Source: CADEDH01 sp965216205
GTDB taxonomy: Bacteria; Actinomycetota; Acidimicrobiia; Acidimicrobiales; SZUA-35
Length of the DNA stretch: 64,000 nt
Direction: 5' to 3'
NCBI GenBank assembly: GCA_965216205.1
Contig: OZ244139.1
Coordinates: forward strand, 372,001-436,000
Position 1 is the stretch's first letter. Every line of letters starts with the position of its first letter. A program made the position numbers and the translations under genes. The notes below the pieces were generated by a model. The model ran no database searches and was not told where the DNA came from. It saw nothing but the letters and a program-made list of their open reading frames with translations. Shown piece after piece: positions 25,261 to 32,092 of the stretch.

Positions 25261-25333
25261 GCCCCGTTCGTCTAGCGGCCTAGGACGCTGGCTTCTCATG
25301 CCAGTAGCACGGGTTCAAATCCCGTACGGGGTG
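25261..25333 (+). tRNA. tRNA-Glu (anticodon CTC)
   Basis: A 73-base cloverleaf. Acceptor GCCCCGT pairs with ACGGGGT (first pair G-T). The anticodon arm is CTGGC-TTCTCAT-GCCAG with CTC, reading GAG glutamate codons. The T arm CGGGTTCAAATCCCG is standard. No CCA is encoded. The last 34 bases of this gene plus two more are repeated downstream at 25391. Confidence 0.93.
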
Positions 25334-25343
25334 CTGTGGCGGT

Positions 25344-25389
25344 GAGTTTGCGGAGCAAACTCCAAGGTGGCCGGCTCCGTCCGGCCACC
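25344..25389 (+). terminator. Two consecutive hairpins after tRNA-Glu
   Basis: The first stem is GAGTTTG/CAAACTC with a 5-base loop (25344-25362). The second is a 9-bp stem GGTGGCCGG/CCGGCCACC with a 6-base loop (25366-25389). Together they look like the end of the tRNA transcript, yet they lie between the two copies of the tRNA 3' repeat. Confidence 0.55.
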
Positions 25390-25390
25390 C

Positions 25391-25426
25391 GCCAGTAGCA
25401 CGGGTTCAAATCCCGTACGGGGTGCT
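25391..25426 (+). repeat. 36-bp exact copy of the tRNA-Glu 3' end
   Basis: Identical to 25300-25335, from the anticodon-stem 3' strand through the T arm and acceptor. The copies are 91 bp apart. A duplicated tRNA 3' end is the classical footprint of integrase-driven insertion, but the 55-bp interval is far too short for an element, so this is a remnant, a deletion scar or a local duplication. Confidence 0.85.
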
Positions 25427-25437
25427 CAAGGTCGTCG

Positions 25438-25443
25438 TAGTGT
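25438..25443 (+). promoter_or_regulatory. -10 hexamer TAGTGT, leaderless start of the dioxygenase-like gene
   Basis: CGTGCC (6 bases) lies between this box and the ATG at 25450; the box is only 12 bases past the tRNA-Glu repeat. Confidence 0.5.
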
Positions 25444-25449
25444 CGTGCC

Positions 25450-26274
25450 ATGGTTCTCGACGGCGATCGCCGGCCAACGCTGAGCGCGGAGCAACTCCGA
25501 GCGTTCGGCCGTGACGGCTATCTGGTCGTGCGCGACTTCGTTGCCGAGTCGCTGTTGGTGGAGCTCGACGCCGAGGTCGAGGCGCTCGTCGGATCCAAGC
25601 CCCCACCCGACGGCAAGGTGGGGTTCCACCACTACTTGGAGGATCCGTCGTCGCTACCGGTTGCCGACAGGGTGTTGCGGGAGTCGGGGGTGTTGGCACT
25701 CGCCGGCGAGCTGGTGGCGCCGCACGGGATCGACCACGCCTTCGACCACATCCAGATCGCAACGAGCATCCACGGGTGGGACCACGAGCCGGGCGGCGGC
25801 CACATCGACGGTTACGGCATAGAGGGTCAAACCGAGCCCCACACCTTCACCCTCCTGGCCGGGATCTACCTCGGCGACGAGTCCCAGCCGGGACGGGGCA
25901 ACCTCTGGGTGTGGCCCGGCTCGCATCTCGGGCATCAGGAGCTCTTCCGGGAGCGAGGTGTCGACGTCCTCCTCGGCCCCGGGTCCCCGGGTGGGCATGC
26001 CTGCCTGCTCGACGAGCCACCCGACCTCGGCCGCGGTCAGCCGGTCCTCGCCAACCGGGGTGACGCGCTGTTCGCCCATCACCTCCTCGCTCACAATCAG
26101 AGCGGGAACACGTGGAGCCCGTTGCGACGGATCGCCTACTACCGGCTTGCGGCGCAGGGTCACCGGCAACGATGGGCGGCCACCATGACCGACGCGCTCC
26201 TCGAGTTCGCTCCGGTCCGCGCCGCACTCGACACCGGGTCGAATCCACCAGCAGGTGAGCATGGACGACCCTGA
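25450..26274 (+). CDS. Phytanoyl-CoA dioxygenase (PhyH) family protein
   Basis: A 274-residue Fe(II)/2-oxoglutarate-dependent oxygenase of the PhyH group. It opens with FGRDGYLVVRDFVAESLLVEL, a typical PhyH start. The metal triad is seen as HIDGY (HxD, about residues 118-120) and His in ALFAHHLLAHNQSGN, with Arg in RRIAYYRL for 2-oxoglutarate. WVWPGSHLGHQELF matches the family. Substrate unknown; bacterial members hydroxylate lipids, ectoine or natural products. The next gene starts inside its 3' end. Confidence 0.85.
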   Translation: MVLDGDRRPTLSAEQLRAFGRDGYLVVRDFVAESLLVELDAEVEALVGSKPPPDGKVGFHHYLEDPSSLPVADRVLRESGVLALAGELVAPHGIDHAFDHIQIATSIHGWDHEPGGGHIDGYGIEGQTEPHTFTLLAGIYLGDESQPGRGNLWVWPGSHLGHQELFRERGVDVLLGPGSPGGHACLLDEPPDLGRGQPVLANRGDALFAHHLLAHNQSGNTWSPLRRIAYYRLAAQGHRQRWAATMTDALLEFAPVRAALDTGSNPPAGEHGRP

Positions 26275-27073
26275 TCGTCGGGCGCTGCGGGTCCGGGCCG
26301 CCAACGCTGTGAGCCACACGCGATCCCTCGTCTCGCGAGAGCCGCAGTGGGGTGGCGAGGTCCACCCGCTCGCCGGTGGCTGGCTCGTGCTGGCGGGCCC
26401 CGGCATGTACATCAACCAGGCGATGGCGGCGGGTATGGACGTCGAGCTGTCGTCGTCGGATCTCGACCTCCTGCTGGCCCGGAGCGATGCGGTCGGGGTC
26501 GCACCGGCGATCGAGGTCACGGCGCTCACGTTGACCGCGAGTCTTCGCCGGATCAGCGACCGGGGCTTCGTGCACGACCCGGGCGCCGACATCACCTCCC
26601 TGACGAGGTCGGTCACCGGCCCGACCGTCGACGCCCCGGCCGACGTTCTGGTCCGGCCGGTCGACTCGGACGCTGGTCTGCGCCTCTGGTTGGAGACCAG
26701 CGCTCTCGGTTGGGGCCACACGACCAGCGACGCCCGCCGTACCTCGGATGCCTTCGCCGCCGCGGCCAACGCCGTCGACGGCGAGCACATGGTCATCGCC
26801 TTCGATGCCGTCGACGAGCGGCCTGTCGGGTGCGCCAGCATGACCGTGCGCGACGGAATCGCCGTGCTGGGCGGAATGTCCACCATCCCAGCGGAACGTC
26901 GCCGCGGTGTTCAGGCCGCGCTCATCGGCTATCGCCTCGCTGAGGCGAGCCGGCAGGGATGCGATCTCGCCGCCAGCACCGCCTCGAGCGGCAGCGCCTC
27001 CGAGCGCAACCTGCAGCGGCACGGCTTCATCCCCGGGGTCACCATCCAGCGGTTCGCCCCGCCAGCGGACTGA
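26255..27073 (+). CDS. GNAT family N-acetyltransferase
   Basis: 272 residues. The C-terminal half (from ~130) carries the acetyl-CoA site: GCASMTVRDGIAVLGGMSTIPAERRRGVQAALIGYRL and the following RNLQRHGFIPG, which give the V/I-x-P-x-x-R-x-x-G loop. The N-terminal half (MYINQAMAAGMDVELSSSDLD) resembles the first domain of double-GNAT proteins. Substrate unknown. GTG 26255 overlaps the dioxygenase gene by 20 bp; ATG 26261 is an alternative. The overlap suggests a two-gene operon. Confidence 0.82.
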   Translation: MSMDDPDRRALRVRAANAVSHTRSLVSREPQWGGEVHPLAGGWLVLAGPGMYINQAMAAGMDVELSSSDLDLLLARSDAVGVAPAIEVTALTLTASLRRISDRGFVHDPGADITSLTRSVTGPTVDAPADVLVRPVDSDAGLRLWLETSALGWGHTTSDARRTSDAFAAAANAVDGEHMVIAFDAVDERPVGCASMTVRDGIAVLGGMSTIPAERRRGVQAALIGYRLAEASRQGCDLAASTASSGSASERNLQRHGFIPGVTIQRFAPPAD

Positions 27074-27125
27074 ACGCCCGACGATCACCGCCACCCGCCA
27101 GCGACCCATCGACATCGGTGGCGCG

Positions 27126-27501
27126 TCAGGGGGCGGGGAACGCCTCGAGGAAGCGGGCTGCGTGGTCGTAGTCGCCTCCGACCTGCAAGCTGTCCAGCGG
27201 GGCGCGGCCGAGGATGAAGGCCAGGAGCCGCTCAGCCGTTCCCGTGATCGTGGCATCCGCCTGCGGGGTCGTCGCTGCGACCGGGTCGACCTCGACCAGG
27301 GCACCAGCGGCGCGGATCCGGAACGTTGGTCCATCGACGGCGACGAGGGCCCAGCTCCCGTCGATGGACAGCGTGGCCCAGCGACGTGACGACGTCGGTG
27401 CTCGACTCGCCTTCCCCTGGCCGGAGCGTGGCCGGTCGCTGGCGATCTCGTCCGTCCGGGTAGAAGGCGGTGTGCCGACCTGCGAGAGCGTCGCGGGTCA
27501 T
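27126..27501 (-). pseudogene. Frameshifted fragment with an SCP2/MDMPI C-terminal-like domain
   Basis: On the minus strand, the frame ending at TGA 27126 reads ATLSIDGSWALVAVDGPTF, then DATITGTAERLLAFILGRAP and DSLQVGGDYDHAARFLEAF. This is the pattern of the sterol-carrier-like C-terminal domain of mycothiol-dependent maleylpyruvate isomerase relatives. That frame has no ATG, GTG or TTG. The frame starting at ATG 27501 (MTRDALAGRHTAFYPDGRDR) leads into the same spot one base out of phase, near 27375. The N-terminal DinB-like domain expected in the family is absent. So this looks like a truncated and frameshifted remnant; a sequencing error is the main alternative. Confidence 0.5.
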
Positions 27502-27615
27502 GCGTTCCGAGGCGATCGCCCCCCCGAGCGGCGCTCAACGCTCAGCCGGCCGCCGCAGGTGCCTTGACCGCCTCGCGTGCCCTCGCAGTGCGCTCAGCGA
27601 GATCGAGGGGACCGG

Positions 27616-27621
27616 TAGACT
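27616..27621 (+). promoter_or_regulatory. -10 hexamer TAGACT, leaderless start of the two-gene cassette
   Basis: GGGAAT (6 bases) leads to the GTG at 27628. Confidence 0.5.
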
Positions 27622-27627
27622 GGGAAT

Positions 27628-27825
27628 GTGCCGGTCCGGGTCAGGGGAGTCGAAGAGGCGTTCGAGTTGTTCGACCTGGCGATCCGCCTCGTGGAGCAGC
27701 GCTATCGGCGCGAGCACCCCGATGCAACCGATGAGGACGTGGACCGGCGGGTTCGAGCCTGGCTGATGGACCGTCCCGGGGCACCAGCTGGAGATGCTCC
27801 CGGTGTCGTGCGGCGCTCGGACTGA
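27628..27825 (+). CDS. Small partner protein of the nucleotidyltransferase cassette
   Basis: 65 residues, mostly alpha-helical: EEAFELFDLAIRLVEQRYRR, then HPDATDEDVDRRVRAWLMDRPGA. I recall small proteins with the same RRxHPxAxxxxxxxxxxxWLxxRPGA pattern encoded just before nucleotidyltransferases in other bacteria (from memory, not searched). It ends 4 bp before the next start, so the two are co-translated. A partner or antitoxin role for the enzyme is inferred. Confidence 0.7.
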   Translation: MPVRVRGVEEAFELFDLAIRLVEQRYRREHPDATDEDVDRRVRAWLMDRPGAPAGDAPGVVRRSD

Positions 27826-27829
27826 GGGC

Positions 27830-28423
27830 GTGACGTCCCTGGAGGGCGCTCTACGCCACATCGTCAAATCACTCGCTCGCGAGGGCAAGGGCCATGCATT
27901 GATCGGAGGACTGGCGGTCTCGGCTCGCACCGAACCCCGCTTGACTCGCGACGCCGACCTCGTCGTCTCGGTGCTCGATGACGATGACGCCGAGGATCTG
28001 ATACGGCGGCTGCAGGTCGAGTACGAGGTCGCAGCGCTCGTCGAACAGGAGGCGACCGGTCGGTTGGCGACTGTCAGACTGGCGCAACGCAACGCGCAAC
28101 GGCCGGTCGTGGTCGACTTGCTCTTCGCCTCGTCTGCCATCGAACGAGAGATAGCTGCTGCAGCCGAGCACATGGAGATCATCGATGGTCTGGTGGTGCC
28201 AGTGGCGACGGTGGGGCATCTGATCGCTCTCAAACTCCTGGCGAGAGACGACCGACGGCGCCCAAACGATGCTGACGACCTGGCTTCGCTCCGCGCCGTT
28301 GCGACCGATCGTGACTGGGAGCTCGCTGCAGCGGCGGTGGACCTCATCATGGAACGACGGGCCCATCGAGGTAGAGATCTCCGCCAGGCGCTCGGCGAGC
28401 TCCGGACTCACGGCGCCTACTGA
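27830..28423 (+). CDS. AbiEii-like nucleotidyltransferase
   Basis: 197 residues from the GTG at 27830. The core ALIGGLAVSARTEPRLTRDADLVVSV is the G-G-x(n)-R-x-T-x-D-x-D signature of the DNA polymerase beta-type fold used by AbiEii/MenT toxins and minimal nucleotidyltransferases. The third acidic residue is in RPVVVDLLF. The C-terminal part (VGHLIALKLLARDDRRRPNDADDL) is the typical helix with K and DxxD. It may transfer nucleotides to a tRNA or protein; AbiEii toxins add them to tRNA ends. Paired with the small gene before it. Starting at 27794 would overlap that gene and adds unlike sequence. Confidence 0.78.
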   Translation: MTSLEGALRHIVKSLAREGKGHALIGGLAVSARTEPRLTRDADLVVSVLDDDDAEDLIRRLQVEYEVAALVEQEATGRLATVRLAQRNAQRPVVVDLLFASSAIEREIAAAAEHMEIIDGLVVPVATVGHLIALKLLARDDRRRPNDADDLASLRAVATDRDWELAAAAVDLIMERRAHRGRDLRQALGELRTHGAY

Positions 28424-28467
28424 GCCTCGACGCCACGGAAACGCTGGCTGATCCGGTGGGTCGCTGT

Positions 28468-28473
28468 CACAAT
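28468..28473 (+). promoter_or_regulatory. -10-like hexamer CACAAT before the alpha/beta hydrolase
   Basis: Eight bases (CGCGGGCC) separate it from the ATG at 28482; the first position is C instead of T. Confidence 0.42.
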
Positions 28474-28481
28474 CGCGGGCC

Positions 28482-29270
28482 ATGGCCCAGCTCGCAACGT
28501 CCGACGACACCATCATCAGCTACACGGATCACGGCGGGGACGGCCGCCCGGTGCTGCTCGTCCACGGGATCACCGAACGGGCGGCGACCTGGGATCCGGT
28601 CGTGGAGGAACTGCGGGCCGACTGCCGGGTGATCACGATGGACCTCCGGGGCCACGGCGATTCGGGCAAGGCCGAGCGCTACGACCTCGAAGCCATGGCC
28701 GGCGATGTGGTGGCGGTCGCTGACCGACTCGACGTGCTGGGCACCGTGCATCTCGTCGGGCACTCGCTCGGCGGTGCGGTGGTGACCGCGGTCGGGGCCG
28801 TTGCGCCGGTGGCGTCGGTGGTCGACGTCGACCAGAGCCTCCAGCTCGGTGCGTTCAAGGCACAGCTCGCCGAGGTGGAGCCGATGCTCCGAGACGCCGC
28901 CTCGTTCCAGGCGGTCATCGACGGCATCTTCGTCGAGCTGGCAGGAACGAAGCTCAGTGACGACGAGCGCACACGCGTCGGCTCGCTCCGCCGGGCCGAC
29001 CAGGACGTCGTGCTCGGCGTGTGGGATCTGCTCTTCACGATGTCGGCAGCGGAGATCGAGCAGGTCGTCACCACCGCCATGGCTGGCTACGCCGACAGGT
29101 CGGTGCCCTACCTGGCGCTGTTCGGGATCGACCCGGGCCCCGACTACGGCTCGTGGCTCGCTGAGTTCATCGCCGGCGCCGAGGTGGACGTGTGGGCCGA
29201 GCACGGCCACTACCCCCACCTCGTCGACCCGGCCCGGTTCGCCGCCCGGCTCCGGTCGTTCTGGCCATAG
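28482..29270 (+). CDS. Alpha/beta hydrolase
   Basis: 262 residues of the classic alpha/beta-hydrolase fold: VLLVHGITERAATW (oxyanion HG), DLRGHGDSGKAERYDLEAMAGD, nucleophile Ser in LVGHSLGGAVV (about residue 90) and the His in AEHGHYPHLVDPARFA at the end. An ester or epoxide-like substrate is possible; sequence does not settle it. No signal peptide. It is convergent with the methyltransferase at 29300. Confidence 0.86.
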   Translation: MAQLATSDDTIISYTDHGGDGRPVLLVHGITERAATWDPVVEELRADCRVITMDLRGHGDSGKAERYDLEAMAGDVVAVADRLDVLGTVHLVGHSLGGAVVTAVGAVAPVASVVDVDQSLQLGAFKAQLAEVEPMLRDAASFQAVIDGIFVELAGTKLSDDERTRVGSLRRADQDVVLGVWDLLFTMSAAEIEQVVTTAMAGYADRSVPYLALFGIDPGPDYGSWLAEFIAGAEVDVWAEHGHYPHLVDPARFAARLRSFWP

Positions 29271-29299
29271 CGCTCGATCGCAGACCGTCGGGCGCGGAC

Positions 29300-29953
29300 T
29301 CAGCCGGCGCGCCGACCGCCGAGACCCCAGTAGAACGGACCGGGGGCGGCGGTGACCGTGACGTCCCAGCCGAGCGAACCGAGCCGCCGCTCCAGCGTCG
29401 ACGGCTCATAGGGGACCTTCACCACCCGGAACGGGGTCCCGTCGGCGAGGCGACGCTCCACGATCGCCGAGTCGGCTCCCTCGATGAGCTCGGCGTCGGT
29501 TCGATGGTGGTCGTCGAAGAAGAACACCCGACCCCCGGGGGCCAGGGCGTCGTCGATGAGCGACCAGAACGCCTCGAACCGCTCCGGCGGCACGTGCGAG
29601 ATCCAGAACCCGAAGACCACCGCGTCGTAGCGCCGATCGGGACGCCAGGTGAACAGATCGGCCTCCACGAACCCGACCGACGACTCGACACCGGCGCTGC
29701 GGCAACGGTCCCGGGCTCGGGCCAGCATCTCCGGCGCCCCGTCGACTGCGGTCACCGACTTCGCCGATCGAGCCAGCCCCACCGTCCACCGCCCCGAGCC
29801 GCACGCCAGCTCCAGTACGTCACCGGTCGGTTTGAACCCCTCGATCGCGGCCTGGAGCTCGTCCTTGCCGGGAACCGAGATCGCGTGCTGCTCGTACTCG
29901 CCGGCCACCGCCCGGTAGTAGGCCTGCTGCTCGACGAGCGGGTCACCACTCAT
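29300..29953 (-). CDS. Class I SAM-dependent methyltransferase
   Basis: 217 residues. The order is a short N-terminal helix (QAYYRAVAGEYEQHA), motif I VLELACGSGRWTVGLA (about 47-62), VTAVDGAPEML, the FDALFSHxP-type segment YDAVVFGFWISHVPPERFEAF and a DDALAPGGRVFFFDDHHRTD post-motif. It is a Methyltransf_25-type enzyme with an unknown acceptor. It differs in sequence from the methyltransferase at 6713. It is divergent from the small lipoprotein gene. Confidence 0.85.
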   Translation of the reverse strand: MSGDPLVEQQAYYRAVAGEYEQHAISVPGKDELQAAIEGFKPTGDVLELACGSGRWTVGLARSAKSVTAVDGAPEMLARARDRCRSAGVESSVGFVEADLFTWRPDRRYDAVVFGFWISHVPPERFEAFWSLIDDALAPGGRVFFFDDHHRTDAELIEGADSAIVERRLADGTPFRVVKVPYEPSTLERRLGSLGWDVTVTAAPGPFYWGLGGRRAG

Positions 29954-30030
29954 GGGCGAACGATTCGTTCCACGGCATCGACGATAGTGCTGGCCCGGTC
30001 ACCAGTGGGGGTCCACCGCGGGGTCGCCGG

Positions 30031-30036
30031 TAGGGT
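30031..30036 (+). promoter_or_regulatory. -10 hexamer TAGGGT, leaderless start of the small lipoprotein gene
   Basis: CGCGACG (7 bases) leads to GTG 30044. Confidence 0.52.
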
Positions 30037-30043
30037 CGCGACG

Positions 30044-30376
30044 GTGTTGACGAACGGGAAGCGCGCAAGAGCTCGTTGGCGGGCGGTGCTCGCGGCCGGC
30101 CTGGCGGCGCTCCTCGCCGTGGCCTGCACCGGCGAGGACGCGACGCCGATCGTGCCAGGACAACCCATCGACACCTCCGACGTCGACGACACGATCGACC
30201 CGACCGGTGTCACCACACCCCATCAGCTCGAACCGTCGGAGCAGATGGAGGAGCTCGCCGAGCAGCAGTGCCTCGACGACCCCACGCTGTCGGTGGGGGA
30301 GATCCGCGCCGTCGATCCGGTCGACCCCGACCAGGTCCTGGCCACCGTCACCGTCGACTGCGACACCGTCCGCTGA
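30044..30376 (+). CDS. Small predicted lipoprotein, 110 aa
   Basis: Arg/Lys-rich start (TNGKRARARWR), hydrophobic stretch AVLAAGLAALLAVAC with the lipobox Cys at about residue 28, then an acidic mature part with Thr/Asp-rich linker and two further Cys (EQQCLDDP and TVDCDTVR) that could form a disulfide outside the cell. No family recognised. It is alone on this strand; the CrcB pair converges on it with a 13-bp gap. Confidence 0.68.
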   Translation: MLTNGKRARARWRAVLAAGLAALLAVACTGEDATPIVPGQPIDTSDVDDTIDPTGVTTPHQLEPSEQMEELAEQQCLDDPTLSVGEIRAVDPVDPDQVLATVTVDCDTVR

Positions 30377-30389
30377 GCGGGCGCCGGCG

Positions 30390-30740
30390 CTATGGCGCCA
30401 ACTGGATCCCAATCCACGCCGCCAGCAGGCCGGTCGTGACGGTGGCGACCAGATACAGGGCGGCGGCCCGTCCGTCGCCGGCCCGGGCCATGGCGCCCAC
30501 CTCGACCGCCACGGTCGACCACGTCGACAGTGCACCGAGCGCCCCGATCAACACGATCGTCGACCACCGCCCGTCGAGCTGGGAGCCGAACCCGGCCAGC
30601 CAGGACGCCACCACGTTCACCATGAGGGTGCCGTAGGGGAACGGGCCGTTGAGCCGGTCCGAAACCACGAACCGGACACACGCCCCGATCGAGGCCACCG
30701 CGACGACCGCGATCACCGTCACCACCCCGACGACCGTCAT
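30390..30740 (-). CDS. crcB: CrcB/Fluc fluoride channel subunit, divergent copy
   Basis: 116 residues with four hydrophobic helices, matching Fluc-type F- channels that protect the cell from cytoplasmic fluoride. The Asn of the MVNVVASWLAGFG helix and the GALGALSTWSTVAVEV segment are visible. In typical Fluc proteins this segment has Phe residues that line the pore (TTFSTF); here they are Trp and Val. Its ATG overlaps the stop of the other CrcB by 4 bp. Two adjacent unlike genes usually make a heterodimer, where one of the two pores can be lost. Confidence 0.85.
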   Translation of the reverse strand: MTVVGVVTVIAVVAVASIGACVRFVVSDRLNGPFPYGTLMVNVVASWLAGFGSQLDGRWSTIVLIGALGALSTWSTVAVEVGAMARAGDGRAAALYLVATVTTGLLAAWIGIQLAP

Positions 30741-31132
30741 CGGTGTCGTCTCCGGGGTGACGCCAGCCGGTACCCGATGCCGGCTGCCAGCACCGCCAGC
30801 AGCGGGGTCGCCAACCCGAACGTGGCGGCCCGACGGATGGCTCCGTCGTCGAGCGCCCATGCCATCTCGAGGGCGTAGGTGGAGAACGTGGTCAGGCCGC
30901 CGCAGAAGCCGGTACCGAGGAGCAGGTAGCGGTTCTCGGTGATGGGGCGCCGCCCGCGGCGGCGCCGGGTACCGCCGGCCAGCAACCCCAGGACGAGCGA
31001 GCCCGCGACGTTCAACCCGAGGACCAGCTCGTCGGCCAGGGTGGGATCGGTGGCGGCGAGCGCACCCCAGCGGGCGAGTGCGCCGAGCGCACCCCCGACG
31101 GCGACATAGCGAAGCAACCGCAGTTGCAGCAT
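30737..31132 (-). CDS. crcB: CrcB/Fluc fluoride channel subunit, typical copy
   Basis: 131 residues, four helices. The N-terminal VGGALGALARWG, the Asn helix GLNVAGSLVLGLLAG and GFCGGLTTFSTYALEM with both Phe/Thr positions of the Phe box are as in functional Fluc channels. The first gene of the pair. Its ATG is 6 bases after a CACACT box, so it should be leaderless; a fluoride riboswitch would need a leader and I see none. The neighbour downstream is the degenerate partner. Confidence 0.9.
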   Translation of the reverse strand: MLQLRLLRYVAVGGALGALARWGALAATDPTLADELVLGLNVAGSLVLGLLAGGTRRRRGRRPITENRYLLLGTGFCGGLTTFSTYALEMAWALDDGAIRRAATFGLATPLLAVLAAGIGYRLASPRRRHR

Positions 31133-31138
31133 CGCACC

Positions 31139-31144
31139 AGTGTG
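31139..31144 (-). promoter_or_regulatory. -10-like hexamer CACACT before crcB
   Basis: GGTGCG (6 bases) leads to the ATG at 31132. The same hexamer stands before the DUF429 gene at 47867. Confidence 0.42.
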
Positions 31145-31228
31145 GACTCCCCTGGTCACGGGTTCCTCGATACCCTGCTTCCACGACGACGACGCCGATC
31201 GGCGCCGCATCGACCAGGGAGGCGCCCG

Positions 31229-32092
31229 GTGATCGCAGAGGTGGAGCTGATGGGCAGCCGCGACGGCGTGACCCAGCTCCAGCGTCGCTGGCGGCCCGAC
31301 ACGACCGAGGCGACGACCGCGGCGATGGTGCTCGTGCACGGGCTCGGCGAGCACTCCGGCTCCTATGAGCACACCGGTCGGTACCTGGCCGAGCGCGGCC
31401 TCGATGTGCTCGCGTTCGACAACCGGGGCTTCGGTCAGAGCGGTGGTCGGCGGGGCCACATAGATCGATTCAAGACCTACCTCGACGACGTCGAGGACCT
31501 CGTGGTGGAACGGCGCCAGCTCGGCCTGCCGGTGGTGCTGCTCGGCCACTCGCTCGGCGGGCTGATCGCCGCCAGCTACCTCGTCGACGGCCGCCCGCCC
31601 CCCGATCTCCTGGTGTTGAGCGCCCCCGCGCTCGAGGCGAACCTCCCACGTTGGAAGCGCACCGCCGCCCCGCTCCTGGCCCGGCTCGCACCGAAGCTGT
31701 TCGTGCCGACCGACTTCGACCCCGCCGTCCTCACCCGAGACCCCGACCTCCAACCGACCTACGCCGCCGACGAGCTCCGGGTGCGGGGATCGACCGCCCG
31801 GCTGGGTGAGGAGTCGTTCGAGGCCATGCGGACCGTCGCCCGCGAGCTGCACCGGATCGACCTACCCACCTACGTCCTCCACGGTGGCGACGACGACCTG
31901 GTGCCGCCGAACGCCAGCAGGCCCCTGGCCGAGCTGCCGAACGTCACCTATCGCCTGTGGCCCGGTCTACGTCATGAGTGCTTCAACGAGCTCGAGCGGT
32001 TCGACGTACTCGGGGAGCTCGTGGCCTGGCTCGACACGGCCATCCGGCCGGTGGCCGTCGACGCTCAGCGGCCGGAGTCGCGCTCGACGTAA
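31229..32092 (+). CDS. Alpha/beta hydrolase, monoacylglycerol lipase-like (Hydrolase_4)
   Basis: 287 residues from the GTG at 31229, which follows the strong site AGGGAGG. Motifs: VLVHGLGEHSGSYEHTGRYLAERG, a signature of monoglyceride lipases; FDNRGFGQSGG; nucleophile in LLGHSLGGLIAASYL; Asp in LHGGDDDLVPP; and His in LRHECFNELER. It likely cleaves monoacylglycerols or related lipid esters. Its 3' end overlaps the convergent membrane protein gene by 28 bp. An in-frame start at 31124 would lie in the crcB control region and is unlikely. Confidence 0.87.
   Translation: MIAEVELMGSRDGVTQLQRRWRPDTTEATTAAMVLVHGLGEHSGSYEHTGRYLAERGLDVLAFDNRGFGQSGGRRGHIDRFKTYLDDVEDLVVERRQLGLPVVLLGHSLGGLIAASYLVDGRPPPDLLVLSAPALEANLPRWKRTAAPLLARLAPKLFVPTDFDPAVLTRDPDLQPTYAADELRVRGSTARLGEESFEAMRTVARELHRIDLPTYVLHGGDDDLVPPNASRPLAELPNVTYRLWPGLRHECFNELERFDVLGELVAWLDTAIRPVAVDAQRPESRST

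Noticed and set aside
18759..27600. Recurring GCGCTCAGC words near stop codons (18817, 22131, 22181, 27590)
   Set aside because: The copies share only 8-9 bases, partly consist of TGA stops plus GCGC, and sit in different structures; no defined repeat element could be drawn.
29192..30043. Long reading frame in front of the 110-aa lipoprotein
   Set aside because: It runs antisense over the methyltransferase gene; the lipoprotein signal and the TAGGGT box fix the start at 30044.
31133..31240. Fluoride riboswitch before crcB
   Set aside because: No pseudoknot-type crcB motif is visible, and the -10-like box lies only 6 bases before the start, leaving no room for a leader.
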